From positions 48,405,252 to 48,469,251 of the forward strand of contig CM055100.1 in NCBI GenBank assembly GCA_029204225.1: 64,000 bases of DNA. Reading direction: 5' to 3'. Within the stretch, counting starts at the first letter, position 1. Each line of letters starts with the position of its first letter. The notes beneath the pieces were generated by a model, which worked only from the letters and a program-made list of their open reading frames with translations, did not search any database and had not been told where the DNA came from. A program made the position numbers and the translations under genes. Positions 10,310-21,299 of this stretch are shown here, piece after piece. Origin of the DNA: Diphasiastrum complanatum (Eukaryota > Streptophyta > Lycopodiopsida > Lycopodiales > Lycopodiaceae).

Positions 10310-12760
10310 ATACTGATCACTCAGATATTGTGTTTGTGAAAAAAGGATTGCATTTGACAATTCATCTGGTACCCCCCCCCACTACTGGGTGGTACAATAT
10401 GGATCTTGGATAAATGATCTTCTAGATAGTGATACTTACCTTCGCATACTACAATCTAGAATTGAAATTCTTGTAGTAGCAACAATCATATGGTGATTCA
10501 CCTCGTGGTATATGGCCGGTTGACAGAATATAGAAGGGCTTGATGGCCAACAAAAAATGAAAAGGGGTTGGCAAGTAGATAGTGACAATACTTCTTGACA
10601 CTATATACCATGGCTAGGGCCTCTCACTCAATGGTGATGTAATTGATCGTAGCTTGTATCAACTGTCAACTGGCAAAGTCCATAGGATAATCCTTCTTAA
10701 ATTTTTCTAGTTGAGTTAGAATGCTACCAATGGCATATTTGGAAGTGTCGATATGAATGTGGAATTCGATAGTCTAGTTAGGAGATTTAAGGATTGGAGC
10801 TGATAGTAATATTTGCTTCAGCTTGTGAAAAGCTTTTGTGGCTGGTGGTGTCCACTCAAGTGTGATCATAATTTTATAGATTGGCTTGGATAACTTAGCG
10901 AGATACAATACAAATCTTTGTTAGTAATTGCAATGCCCCATGAACTCCAAGATTTCACATATTGTTCATGGTTTAGGAAAGTAAATTATCACCTTGATTT
11001 TGTCCCAATCGGTTGTGAAATAACATGCCCTAGCACTATCTCGTGAGCAACAAATATCTGGCATTTTTCAAGGTTAAGTGATATGCCATATAATTGAGCA
11101 CTTTTTTTAAGCGATGCAAGTGCTTGATTCATAGGGAGGGCACACATAGGTCATCTAAGACAATTTCAAGAAACTTCTACAGATGATTCTGTGAAGACAT
11201 AACTCTTTCGAACATGCTTGGTGCATTGCACAATCCAAATGGCATTACCTTGTAACCATAGGTATCCCCTTAAGTGGAAAGCCATTTTATATCAATCTTT
11301 TAATGCGATCTTCACTTGATTATAGCCTTTGAAACCATCTATAAAACTATAGGCCTCATTGTTGAAAATAAATTGTGCATAACTCGAATAACTATTCGAC
11401 ATTGATTGTTGATTGGATAGTAGATAGTAGTAGTGATAGTTAATGTGATAACAAAATCGATTCACTATTATGACAAGTACAACTATACTATCATTCACAT
11501 GTGCAAAAAATGAATGACGGTTGGATCATTATGCCATTATTTAGAAGCAGAAACTTCGATCATATTAAGTGAGTTTAAGAGAGATAATAGAAGAGATAAG
11601 TAGCGAATTTAGTAGTCTGTGTTGAAGATGATACATTATATATGCTTAATGTTTCCACTGTCTACTTTGATTGCATGATGATAATGCATTTTATTCTACT
11701 ATGAATTTCACTCTTACACAGACTATAATCGTGATAGCTTATTATTAATCATTCTATGTCTATGGTGAAATAGAGAGGAGAACGTACAAGAATAACTTCT
11801 GAAAACAACTTCATAACTTCAACTTGAAAATCTGATTTATTGATTTTTTTTTTCTTTGATGGCACACCCCTAACAAAATGTGATGTTTATTTGCATGCCA
11901 TGTGGGGCTATGGGATTGGAATTGAAATGTAGTGGATAGGGTTCCACTATTCAATCTGTTTTAGTCAAGTTTGGAACAATACTTGACAATCTATCAACTT
12001 TTGGTCGATTAGAACTTTATTTGATAATCTCTTGAAACTGTTTCGACAATATGTGTATTTCTGCAACCGGTCTCGATACCTTCGACACTATCTCAATGAT
12101 GCAAGTGAAATTGCAAAATAGTTTCACATTACAAATGATTTCAAGAATGAAGTCTAACACTCATGACCAGCAACTTGTTCAAATATAAACTCTATGAATG
12201 GTAGGATAGAGTTATCTTTATGGGTCACTACATTGAGTTTCTTGAAATCGACATAGGTCCATAGTTTTTTATTGTTCTTAGGTAGAACCACAATTGGCGA
12301 TACCCAAGGAGTGTGTTCGATCTCAAAGATAAACCATGCATCAAGTAATCTCATCAGCTCCTTTTGGATGAGCTAGACATAACATGAATTGGATCGGTAC
12401 GACCTACTAGTAGTAGGTTAGCTTTCTAAGTTAGTGAGATGGTGTATTGATACTTCAGATGATATGCCCCTAAGCGTTTTTTTAGCTCCAAGCGAAAGCA
12501 AACTCGATACTCGAGCAATAATGCTTTTAGATATTCTAAGTCTTGACCTACTAAATCCTCACCTATTATTACAATACGCTCTTCCTCGCCTAGGTAAGCT
12601 AGGTTGAGCGGTTTTACCTCTACAGGTCCATCATAAATCAAAGTTTGAGAAGAAGAGGGATTTTCAGCATCTAATCATTGTGGTCTTAGTAGCAAGACAT
12701 CCACCTCATCCATTGTATAATCCTTAAGGTAGGATGGTACTTCATGCACCGACTAATTCT
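10310..12760 (-). pseudogene. Ty3/gypsy pol remnant (RT and RNase H), interrupted by a solo LTR
   Basis: Minus-strand pol remnant. From high to low coordinate: a pre-RT segment (GEDLVGQDLEYLKALLLEY, near 12590-12540), RT (PWVSPIVVLPKNNKK then YVDFKKLNVVTHKDNS, about 12310-12210), then after the inserted LTR the next RT block (EAYSFIDGFKGYNQVKIALK, 11358-11295), the connection/RNase H start (PPATKAFHKLKQILLSAP near 10830, then HIDTSKYA near 10760) and the RNase H tail (EALAMVYSVKKY near 10610, then LLLLQEF and DHLS near 10480-10410). Stops are scattered throughout. No gag, protease or integrase is readable. Confidence 0.8.
11360..12159. mobile_element. Solo LTR, 800 bp, with 5-bp target duplication
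   Basis: An 800-bp block interrupts the Ty3/gypsy RT exactly between the codons for VAGHE and AYSFIDG. It starts TGTTGAAA and ends TCTAACA (TG...CA, 4-bp inverted ends TGTT/AACA). CTCAT occurs on both sides (11355-11359 and 12160-12164), the 5-bp target duplication of LTR-element integration. Removing the block plus one CTCAT restores an uninterrupted RT reading frame across the junction. There is no internal coding and no second LTR, so this is a solo LTR left by LTR-LTR recombination. Its orientation is unknown. Confidence 0.85.
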
Positions 12761-14299
12761 CCACTTCTTGCAATTGTCTATTCTCAACTTCTACCTTGGT
12801 TTTCAAGGGAACCATGGGTTTTACTGGGGTGATATATTTTTTTTCTACGTATTGGATTAGCATGACTTTGGAGGATGATCTACTATCCCTATTGGTATAG
12901 ATGAAATAAGCAAATCCTTTGATTCATTTGCAGGCTTCATAGTAGTGGTTGGAAGCCTGAATGGGGTTGGTGTTGTTACCTTGGCTGGGTTGGATATACG
13001 TTTTGTCATTCTATAATGACACTTCCAACCGACAGATGGCTACGCGTTTCCACCGATCCCATTTTAATACCATAACATTCTCTTTTTTGGAGTTAGAGAG
13101 TCCAAGTTCTTCGTGCACATCAATCTGGGATGTAGATTCTACTGTGTCTACCTTGATCGTGGGAGATTGGGTCCTCGGTGTAGTGGTTGTTGATACCTCT
13201 CAAGATCTAAATATCATAGGACTTCATCATCTGTGTACTCTCATTTCTCGTCAAGTGTAATATCTCGAGCAGTGGCTCATGGGGTAGCCATTGGATTGTA
13301 TTATAAAATTTGAAATCTCGAGAATAGGGTCTTTTGGGTCATTTTCCATAAATCAAGAGCTTCATTGTCCTCTGTATTCTAGAACTGTCTCCTTGCACAT
13401 CAACTCACCTAGGAAACAAGTGCATATTAGTCAATAGTTTTATTAATCTACCATAAATTCTGTATTGATTTGATATTGAATTTTGAGACTTTTTCATTTT
13501 TAGAATGTTGATTTATTTAATTCATTCCAATCTAGGTCAAAATACACCCTATGGTGTTGATTGCATCCATGTTGAGTAGATTTGATTGGTTATTCTTAGG
13601 ACTATGTTCACCATACATCTCACATGCATGCTTATACAAATGTGAATGGATCAAGTTAGTCTTTAGAAGAACGTTAGTGAAACTCTTGCATTGAAGAATT
13701 TTTGGATGTCAAATTTTCTAGATGAGGAAGAAAACAATAGGAGGCCTTTTCGTTGCCATGAACAAAATAGAAGATTCTTCATGTGTGTCTAGATATGAGC
13801 TTTGAAGTATACTAACTAGGAGGGAAACACCTTTTGGAGGAAATATGCAACACCCATTTATTGTCCATGTATTACTAGTACTACATTTCTAGCTCAAAAC
13901 ATATGTCAAAAAGACTTATGCTATTAGGCACAAAAAAATGAGCTTGAAAATTTGGTCCAATGTAAAGTATTTGACTTATAAAGATAAATAGAAGCTCTTC
14001 AACTAATAATTAGAGTGAAGCGGCACTCTTCTATGCATGTGAATGCAAGCATCTCAAGTGCACTTTTTGGGCCCAATCTCATTTCATTCCAAGTTGACCT
14101 ATCGCTAGCAACTTATGACCGATGGGCCAATCATAAGCTAGAAAGGCCCATGAGCCAATCAAAACATGATGCCCCGTAAAACCCAAGGGTTTCACAAATA
14201 TGGCAAATGGGGCAAATAATAAACAAATGCAAAGTTCAAAATAATGAAGATAAATATAGAGATTTTCACAATTTAGATGAAAGTCTTGACCGGTCTTGA
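12761..14299. other. AT-rich DNA, no gene recognised
   Basis: Probably more decayed Ty3/gypsy sequence at its start, but no gag or protease motif is readable. The open frame at 12961-13260 (plus) has no recognisable motif. No repeats or RNA genes are seen. Confidence 0.35.
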
Positions 14300-15656
14300 G
14301 ACATCTTGCCAAGGTGATCCTTTGGGTGGTCCTCTTTTTGCTTTGGCTCATTTGCGTGCCCTTTGAGCTTCTGCAGAGGCCTTTTCTTCCTGCTTATTTC
14401 GTTCGGTTGCTGATGACACTCATATTGTCGGTCCTGCTCCTATGGTGCTCCATGCCTTTCATTGGATGGTGTGGAGACCCTTTCAGCTCAGAATCAGGCT
14501 CGAATACCCATTTCTTGTGGAGGTGGGGGTCTTTTCTCTACGATTTCTTCTACACATGCAGCTTTCCTTGGGAGCTGCTCTTGTCATCCTTGTTTTAACT
14601 TCTCGGTTCCCTTCTGGCCATCGCCCTCTCTTGGCGGATTGCATTGCTCATGTGGATAGTGGTTCTTTGCCTTTTCAACACCTCCTCATCGCTACGCGGG
14701 AGCAACTCCCCCTCTCTGCCCAAGCATGTCTTCCTCCTTTTGAGCAACTCCTCACTTTCAGCTTAGATCACCCGCGAGAGACCCTCTTGGAGCACGTGCA
14801 CAAGCAAACCCTTTCTAGCATGCTTTTCGAGGCACCTTCAACATTGCATCGTGCTCAGCTTTTTTTATGCGAGGGGGCTTGGTTGTCAGCTCGACCTATT
14901 ATTCATTTCTTTTGGTTGTCTTCGGCCATCTTCACCATTGCTCTTCATCTTCGCTTGGGGCTACCTCATCCTTCGGCCTTGGGTCTCTCAGGTGTATTTG
15001 TGGTCAACCTATTGATGCTCTTGCTATCCACGTCCTTTGTTGTCCTTTTGGTAGCGAGCGCACATCTACGCATGATGTAAGTTGTCAAAGATGCAGCGGC
15101 CGCTATAGCCAGAGATAGAGGCTTCAATGTCCTCAGAGGGCAGTCTCATGTCCTTCCTTCTGTCGTGTCCCACTCTTCCCGCAGGTGTGTTGACATTGTC
15201 CTCTCTTGGGATGAGATTCGTACTTTGGCAGGTGTTGTTGTTGTTGATCCCACACGTGGTGACCTATTGCCTCGCTCTGCCTTCACACAAGGAGAAGCGG
15301 CAGGCGTGGTAGCACAAGAGAAGGAAAAAACCTACTCCGACAGGCACGCTACTGATGCTTTCATTCCCCTGGCAGTTGAGACTTATGGCACCTTGCATCA
15401 ACGCTTTGAGGAATTTCTTCGCATGTATTCCCATCGGGCGGCAGAGTGTCAAGGTATTCCTGGTTCTATTCTCGTGGCTTCTTTCAAACAACGTATTTCC
15501 ATTGCCCTGCAATGTGCTCAGGCCCTATCAATCCTGCAACGGGCGACGGTGGCTGGGTCTGCTACATTTAATCTCCTTTCATTAGCCGACTCACCACCTC
15601 TTCACTTTTCTGATCTGCTGCAGTCCGTTGGTAGATTCCCACTGACATCATCATAG
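14300..15656 (+). pseudogene. 3' half of a second-type non-LTR reverse transcriptase
   Basis: 5'-truncated plus-strand RT copy. It starts within the palm: QGDPLGGPLFALAHL at 14310, then VADDTHIVGPA (the A-D-D catalytic block) near 14408-14440, then the connection (FQLRIRLEYPF). Further on are a zinc-knuckle-like block C-x-C-G-x(5)-A-x-H-x(3)-C (14995-15035, frame 14867-15118), then CVDIVLSWDE (near 15190) and GVVVVDPTRGDL (near 15235), and a long helical C-terminus to a TAG at 15654-15656. Frames change near 14400 and between 15050 and 15165. The RT blocks differ clearly from those of LINE A, so it is a different clade. The D-x(~16)-V-V-D-P-T arrangement might be a restriction-like (PD-(D/E)XK) nuclease core as in site-specific non-LTR elements (inference). 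Confidence 0.7.
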
Positions 15657-16719
15657 TTTTTGCACCTTTTTTTTTAATGACAGGATCTGGATTAATCTTA
15701 GTTATACTACAAACTTCGCTCTTGTTTGAGCTTACATTTGGTTAAACTTCCCCTTCGGGGATGTATATATCTTTCTCATCAAAGTACCTACTAGTTTTTT
15801 CTATGAATAAATGCACCAGGGTGTTTCGTCTACCCAGGCTAGGGTGCGCTCGAGTTCCTAAAGCCCTCCAACATGGCTTGCAACTATAAACAAGTAAAAA
15901 TTTTAAGCTCTTTCATGTTTCACATGCATCCCTTTCTTTTGGATGCATGAGGATACGATGGAATTGACATTAGCATATGTGATGGAATTCTTATTCCTTT
16001 CGCCTCATCTTCAAAAGCTAGCTGTATCACTTGTCACAATAGAATCTCTCACATGAAATCTCAAAAGCACCAATGAAAACTTTCTAAAGTCTAGTTTATA
16101 TATTGGGGCTTGATTCCCAGTATTTGTCCTCCTTTTTGGATTACACAAGTATAAAAAGCAATAGTCTTAAGGGCAAAATGCCTGTATAGCTCATCAGCTG
16201 AAAGTGTATATGCAGGGCTTTGTGCCCATAAATGTATTTACTGGAGTATTCTAAATTTCTAAGGTTGTTACATTGTAAGATTTCCAATATCTCCAGCAGA
16301 AAAAATCTGTACAAAATTGTGACAGTTTAGTCCTGGGACAGAGATTTGACGACAAATTCCTCCCTCAAGCATCCTCAAGTAAAATAAATTACTGGGCTTA
16401 GGAATCATCCTCTATCAAAGATACCAATTCAGACTTCACAGATGTTGATATAATAACTTATTTGTCGAATTCAGAACCTCCCTCCTGCACTTCAAAAGAG
16501 CTGATTGTCTGATTAGTGGCTGAGTTGACTATTGTAGACCTTGTGAGTTCTGACTTGATTTTATTCATGTCATGATAGCTGTGTTGGTCTGGGCAACTGA
16601 GATCTGATTTAGACTAATGGCAACCAGATATGCAAAAAGCCTCAAAGTCCACTCAATGATTTGATTGCCAATGGAAGTCAGGTATTCTTCTGCTGCAACT
16701 GGATCTAGAAAATTTAAGA
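15657..16719. other. Intergenic: RT 3' tail, then downstream flank of the receptor kinase
   Basis: 15657 to about 15790 carries a T-run and a short CCCCTTCGGGG hairpin (near 15750), plausibly the 3' untranslated end of the preceding RT element. The rest shows no gene. The last about 100 bp (16620-16719) is similar to the sequence just downstream of the second kinase copy (40105-40197), so the duplicated unit extends past the stop codon. Confidence 0.45.
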
Positions 16720-19700
16720 TCAGAGCAAAGAATCGATACTACCAAGAAGCTGGCCGTGTTGTTGCAGTGTGACATCCTTGCTGAGCATGAAGGCACTAGT
16801 GCGTGCATGATTCCAGCTGCTTGTCAAGCTGTATATGCTGGGATTCAGCTGAAGCAGAATCTCAACTACATCTCGCATGGAGGGGCGTAGCTGCGCAAAC
16901 TCACTCGTGCATCGCATTGCCAGCTGCAGACACAGTTTCATGCTCGTTTCTGCACGTTCCGAGTCTCGAATGCGAGGATCAAGTAGGTCGATCGCATCTC
17001 CTTTCATGTGGATCTTGCTACGAACCCAACTCACCAGATCAGCTTCATCACCGAATTCTGCTTCAATCGGCCGCTTCCCAGTTACCAGCTCCAAAAGCAC
17101 CACACCGAAGCTGTAAACATCCACTTTCTCATCCACTTTTAAAGTGTAGGCATATTCTGCATATGTGCAAGCCAGAAATCAGTTTTCAAGGTCAAGTTGA
17201 AGGCATATAATTATTGAAAGGATGCTTCATCTAAGGACGTGAATTGTGGCTACCTGGAGCTATGTAGCCGTAGGATCCAGCCACGGTTGTCATGGAGTTC
17301 GCTCGCCCACCCTGAACAAGCTTTGCTAGCCCAAAATCTGCCAGCTTCGCCTCAAAATCGGAGTTCAAAAGGATATTGTTGGATTTGATGTCGCGATGGA
17401 GGATGGCAGGGTGGCAATCGTGGTGCAGATATGACAGGCCCTCGGCTGCTCCTAGAGCGATCTTGTAGCGGGCCTGCCACCCGACGGGGATCGCATTCTG
17501 CCCATGCAAGAGATCACCTAAGCTTCCATAGGGCATATACTCGAACACTAGCAGGTGTGCTTCGTTGTTGCTGCAGCAGCACAGCAACCTCACTATGTTG
17601 CGATGGCGGATGCGGCTGAGGGTTTCTATTTCCACCTCCATCTCATGCTTAGCTTGCGATCCTCGCTTCAGCTGGGAGCTGCATAGCTTCTTCACTGCCA
17701 CTGCGCCCTCCCCATCCAGATTAAGGTTTACTTTGTATACTTTGCCAGATCCTCCTCGGCCGATGATGTTTTCCTCCTTGAGGTTGTTCGCGACCGACTC
17801 CTCGCTGAAGCCGAGCTTCAGCTGGAACGATTTGATCTCCCACAAAGGCCTCTGTTCTAGCTGAACACGGTAGCTGCGGTGAACGACGATAAGAGCGATT
17901 ATCAGCAATGTGCTTAGAGCTATCACTCCCACCACGATCCACACCAGATGACTTCCATGTTCTTCCTTCCAAGCTGTGGAATTGGATGTGGCACAGGATC
18001 TTGGAAGGCCCTCTCCGCAGAGGTTAGGATTGCCCTCGAAATCTGTCACAGAAAGTGTGCTGAGCAATTTTGAAGGCACAGAGCCATTGAGATCATTGTA
18101 TGAGACATCGAAGCTCAAGAATTCCATAGCTCCAACCTGAGAAGGAATTTCTCCGCTCAGCTGATTAGCAGAAAGGTTGAGATACTTCAGCTGTGGCAAT
18201 AGAGCCAGGCTCTTTGGGATCGTGCCCGAAAGATTGTTGTGTGCAAGATCAAGGTAATTGATCTTTTTGCAGTTGATGATTTCAGGTGGGAACTCCCCAG
18301 ATATGGAGTTCAATGCAAGCGATAGCGATGTGAGAGAGGAGCAGGTGCCAAAGGGGATGGGGCCAGTGAGACGGTTAGAGGTTGCTGAGAACAGGTTCAG
18401 CTGTCGAAGCTGGCCGATTTCTGGAGGCAGATCTCCGCTGAAGCGGTTGTTGTCAAGGACGAGAAAGCTCAGCTGAGAAGCGCCTCCGATTGCAGAAGAA
18501 ATACTTCCATTGAGATCATTGTCCCCCAAGTCCAAAACATGCAGCGAGGGAGATTTCCACAGGCCAGCAGGCACAGCCCCCTGAAGGCGATTCCCGGAAC
18601 AAACTGGGGCAATTCCCATATGCGTATGGAATCTCACCGGAAAGCATATTCTTCATCAAGGTGAGGTTCTGCAGCTTCCCTCCATCGCAGATATGGGCAG
18701 GCACTGGCCCGGTTAGAAAGTTCTTATTTGCACTAAACTGCATGAGCGGGGAGTTTTTGCCAAGCAGCTGGGGGATGCTTCCACTGAAGGAATTACTGTA
18801 CAGATTCAGAAACTGCAGGTTGGGCAGATCCGCAAGCCCATCCGGAAGTTCTCCTGTGAATCGATTAGAGTACAGTTCGAAAACCCTTAGATGCTGTAAC
18901 TGGCTGATTTCTTTAGGGATGGTTCCACTGAGATTATTCCACGCAACATAAAAATCCGTGAGAAGGGTGAGGTTCACAAAGGCAGGAGGTAAAGGACCAG
19001 AGAGATGATTTTGATGGAGGAAGATCCTCTGTAGTTTCGAGAGCTGCATGATCTCTGAGGGTATGTTACCGGTGAGATTGTTTTCAGCGAGGTCAAGATG
19101 ATGAAGCTGCTTCAAAGCTCCAATGGAAGGTGGAATGTTGTTGACAAGTTGGCAGCCCGGCATTGACAGATATTGCAACTGAGTCAAATTGCCTATCTCT
19201 GCAGGTATTGCAGCAGGAGAGAATGGATTCCACCCAAGACTCAGCGAGGTCAAATTGGATAGTCTCCCTATCTGAGCAGACAAAGTTCCAGATAGGTTGC
19301 TGCCCATCAAATTCAGGGTTCTCAAATTTGTAAGCTCCCAGAAATCATCTGGGATTGGTCCTTCAAAATTGGCAGACAGATCCAAGTGGGTGAGAGATGG
19401 AGCCAGCACAGATATGTTGTGTGGCAAAGGCCCTGAAAAGTAGTTCTGGCTGAGATCGAGAACAGTCAGCCTGGTGCAACCCAAAAGCCCATATGGAAAA
19501 TCCTGATAAAAGTTATTGAAGGTAAGGTTGAGGCTTTGCAGATTGCTGAGCTTGCAGATGACTGCCGACACAGTTCCATTGAGATTGAAATAGGAAAGAT
19601 CAAGAGCAGTGACAGTTTTGTTGGTGCAGACAATGCCCTTCCAGTTGCAAGGGGAGGTGTCTGATGCTGCCCAGCTATGGAGGTTGCCATCAGGGTCTAT

Positions 19701-19865
19701 CAGAGTTTGCTTGAATTCCAGCAGAAGTGAAACTTCTTGCAATTGGGCTGCTGCTGGGGATTGTGATGATGATGCATTGATTAACGTGAATGCAAAGGAG
19801 CAGAAGCAGATTACTGAAAGGGCAGCAGAGAGAAGCTGATGCTGCTGTTGCCTCCATTTCTTCAT
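16720..19865 (-). pseudogene. LRR receptor-like kinase copy 1 (HAESA/HSL class), frameshifted
   Basis: Paralogue of the intact kinase at 40198-43371, same strand and structure: signal peptide, LRRs, a transmembrane segment, kinase start, a 97-bp phase-1 intron (17157-17253) and a C-terminal kinase exon (17156-16720). The homologous start is the ATG at 19865 (MKKWRQQQ), not the in-frame ATG at 19976. One frameshift is evident: at 18593/18594, 14 bp present in copy 2 (42086-42099) are missing, so the N-terminal frame ends at 18516 and the rest continues in another frame. Otherwise the kinase retains GRGGSGKV, AVKKL, HRDIKSNN and ADFGLAKL. Small in-frame indels relative to copy 2 are seen in the juxtamembrane and kinase N-lobe. 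A truncated secreted LRR protein from the first frame is possible but unproven. Confidence 0.85.
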
Positions 19866-20192
19866 CTTCTCATTGCTTCTGCTGCTTCTCTTCTTCTGTT
19901 TCTGTTCATATATGGGTGGTGCAGGAACTTCCAAGTTTGATCCAAAGACGTCTTTGGCATGAGTTCTATAACCCATATGTTAGATGCATCATTTTACACT
20001 AGGTGAGAATAGGGCCCTACTTGTACAATTGACATGCATGATGCAAAATAATCTCCTAGCATGGGCCTTAGATTTTTGATACATTGACTTCCATAGACCT
20101 TGACTAGATTTACAACTCACTTCCTATGACATCATAATCTCCACATCATCAAGGAGCATTTTGCAAGGTTGGATGATGGACCCCCACCCCCA
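19866..20192. other. 5' flank of kinase copy 1
   Basis: The first about 100 bp upstream of the ATG aligns with the 5' flank of copy 2 (ttctcttcttctgtttctgttca in both), so it belongs to the duplicated unit. No TATA box is convincing. Further out no feature is seen. Confidence 0.4.
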
Positions 20193-20216
20193 CCCCCCCC
20201 CCCCCCCCCCCCCCCC
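20193..20216. repeat. Poly(C) run of 24
   Basis: 24 uninterrupted C, preceded by two CCCCCA-type repeats (from 20181). G-rich on the minus strand, hence capable of quadruplex (minus strand) or i-motif (plus strand) structures. Run length is likely polymorphic or assembly-sensitive. Confidence 0.9.
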
Positions 20217-20828
20217 AAAACAATGTGCTTCTCTCTTTTTTGCTTTGTAAGGACTGAGTAAATCAAGGCATGTCCTTCTTGTATCTCTTAGTGGTTATAT
20301 TTTTTGAGACTTAACTTTGACTTGATCTAGGCATCTCTTTCTTGTATTTCCTAGTAAATTAGAATTCTAGACCTAACTTTCACTCAATCTAGATATATTT
20401 TTCTTATATGTCCTTGTGGAGTACAACTCTAGACCCCACTTGGTGACATTGCATACCACTTATTGAAATTTTCAAAACTACACTTCAAGGGCTTTGTTGT
20501 CTTTCAAATAAAGGCAAATTGACTTGGTTATTGTGATATAAAATCCAATTTAACACTCTAATCTTCAAGTTAAAAAGTTGAACATATAAGACAAACTTCA
20601 TGTTGGAACTCAATTGGACCCTAAAATTTGTCATGATCATTTTTTTATACGGTTTTAAAACTCTTGGCACATTTTATTTAAAATGACAAATAGAAACCCT
20701 TTTTTGAGTTGCAACATGTCTTGAAAATAATATTCTTAATCAAACTCAAAGCTTTGCACTTGGGCCAGGGTATCGTAGCTGATTGTATTGTCCAAGATAT
20801 ATATTTTTCAGCAACCTTTGAGACTAGG
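20217..20828. other. AT-rich intergenic stretch
   Basis: Contains the loosely repeated theme ctaga(c/t)(c/t)taactttgact...tctag with ttcttgtat (20260-20430), but no gene, LTR or RNA is recognised. Confidence 0.3.
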
Positions 20829-21286
20829 TGTTATGTACCATAATGGTACGCCCTTAAGTGATAGCCTGGCAAGGGCCAAAATGCAGGTCTGGCGTTATCG
20901 ACATGTTTGGGTGCCACACATCACCATCTTAGGTGGTCATGTGTCACTAGTGGGACCCACTTGTACTATGCCTATGTAGAGGTGGGGTATTTCTTTTGCC
21001 ATTAATGCAGTCTCTCCGAGAGTTGGTGGATGGAGAACACATGCAGTAGCCAATTTGTATCTCCAGGCTAGGAGATGTATGCTAGGGAGAGCTGAGGGTG
21101 ATGACTGGTGGTATGGGACGCCCGTTATCACCATAAGCTTGACCGGACATGATTGTGTCGGTAAGTCCAATGCATGGGAGGTGGGTCAGTGTTGACCCTA
21201 TGGATGGGTGGTTACGGTGCGTCGTCACTTGTATGGGGAGTGTGTCAACCTCCAAAGCTATCAGAGATCTATGGGAATTGTAATAG
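20829..21286 (+). mobile_element. Putative 5' LTR followed by a primer binding site
   Basis: A stretch beginning TGTTATGTACC and ending just before TGGTATCAAAGC (21288-21299). That 12-mer differs by one base from the initiator-methionine tRNA primer binding site TGGTATCAGAGC used by most plant LTR elements. The 3' end of the supposed LTR does not show the canonical CA. No partner LTR was found in the window, so boundaries are tentative. Confidence 0.4.
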
Positions 21287-21287
21287 T

Positions 21288-21299
21288 TGGTATCAAAGC
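21288..21299 (+). promoter_or_regulatory. Met-tRNA-type primer binding site (degenerate)
   Basis: TGGTATCAAAGC, complementary with one mismatch to the 3' end of plant initiator tRNA-Met. It marks where reverse transcription of an LTR element would start on the plus strand. Confidence 0.5.

Noticed and set aside
12961-13260. 99-codon plus-strand frame
   Set aside because: No motif or homology, in a decayed gypsy region coded on the minus strand.
19866-19976. Upstream in-frame ATG at 19976 as the start of kinase copy 1
   Set aside because: The intact paralogue starts at the ATG equivalent to 19865, and a signal peptide follows only that start.
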